Shown piece after piece: positions 13,929 to 14,186 of a DNA stretch of 14,186 nucleotides. Under the pieces are notes generated by a model, which did no database searches, had not been told where the DNA came from, and saw only the letters and a list, made by a program, of their open reading frames with translations. Made by a program: the position numbers and the translations under genes. The stretch is from Candidatus Cloacimonadota bacterium (GTDB lineage Bacteria > Cloacimonadota > Cloacimonadia > Cloacimonadales > TCS61), in contig JAQICU010000188.1 of NCBI GenBank assembly GCA_027858325.1, positions 1 through 14,186 on the forward strand, written 5' to 3'. Each line of letters starts with the position of its first letter. Positions within the stretch are counted from its first letter, which is position 1.

Positions 13929-14186
13929 TTACCTCCAATAATGTAATGATTCCTCATCAAAAGTTGAGTCAAGTAGATTCTCCCAATATTCTCGAGAACC
14001 GCCCTGTTCATCACCATCACTAAAAATAAGTCTAAAATCTCCATGTTGCTGGAGGTCTATAAACAGGTACGTTTGATAATTTGATATAAGATATTTACAG
14101 ATTTTATAATCTTTTGGTTTGAGAATGCTAATATGTTCGGTAGTTAATTCTAAAATTTCATACGGCTCACCAAGCTTAATATAAAC
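13929..14186 (-). CDS. Second GWxTD-domain protein, 5' end cut by window edge
   Basis: The reverse strand from the window edge to a TAA at 13931-13929 encodes 85 residues that align without gaps to most of the end of the neighbouring GWxTD protein: VYIKLGEPYEILEL, YKICKYLISNYQTYLFIDLQQ, FRLIFSDGDEQGGS, then STFDEESLHYWR. Matching parts in the neighbour are IYIKHGKPFEVLKL, YQTYLFIDL-like FQTYLFIDL, and YRLIYSDGDETEGS. It is therefore a tandem paralog whose signal peptide and GWxTD motif lie outside the window. The ribosome-binding site of the next gene (TGGAGGTAA) overlaps its last two codons. Confidence 0.9.
   Translation of the reverse strand, partial: VYIKLGEPYEILELTTEHISILKPKDYKICKYLISNYQTYLFIDLQQHGDFRLIFSDGDEQGGSREYWENLLDSTFDEESLHYWR

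Noticed and set aside
13928..14044. N-terminal extension of the GWxTD protein to position 14044
   Set aside because: The region encodes the paralog's C-terminus in another frame, and a good SD plus signal peptide place the start at 13927.

Overview
The window looks like chromosomal DNA from an uncultured, AT-rich, Gram-negative bacterium of the FCB group, most likely Candidatus Cloacimonadota or a close relative. The evidence is a parallel beta-helix surface protein with the PADQPTIQEG-type N-terminus and an NPFNPTT-type C-terminal FlgD/T9SS sorting domain, two GWxTD-domain proteins side by side, and a small lipoprotein resembling part of the T9SS translocon protein SprA. The lineage call rests on recalled family patterns, not a search. 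I see no phage, transposase, CRISPR, rRNA or tRNA.

Region 1 (1-3826, minus strand). Upstream to downstream this holds an ankyrin-repeat periplasmic protein, a SprA-like lipoprotein, a secreted calcineurin-type metallophosphoesterase, a PEMT-like membrane methyltransferase and a HAD phosphatase cut by the window edge. The last three overlap by ATGA junctions and should be one translationally coupled operon, possibly acting on lipid or phosphorylated substrates. The ankyrin and lipoprotein genes share an almost identical last 13 codons, which looks like a recombination or duplication scar.

Region 2 (4163-10999, plus strand). A complete three-domain DNA polymerase I (polA), a hexameric-type purine nucleoside phosphorylase (deoD), and a 1026-residue secreted protein with two tandem beta-helices. 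A strong bidirectional terminator at 11003-11025 separates it from the convergent next operon.

Region 3 (11058-14186, minus strand). Two tandem GWxTD paralogs (the upstream one cut by the window edge), then lemA and two TPM-domain proteins, the well-known LemA-TPM arrangement.

Five of the longer intergenic gaps carry short inverted-repeat or patchwork elements of several different sequence families. Each sits just upstream of a Shine-Dalgarno sequence: before the metallophosphoesterase, polA, deoD, the membrane TPM gene and lemA. These elements, the shared gene tails and the isolated SprA-like module are the least ordinary signals here. I found no clear evidence of a wholly new multi-gene system.
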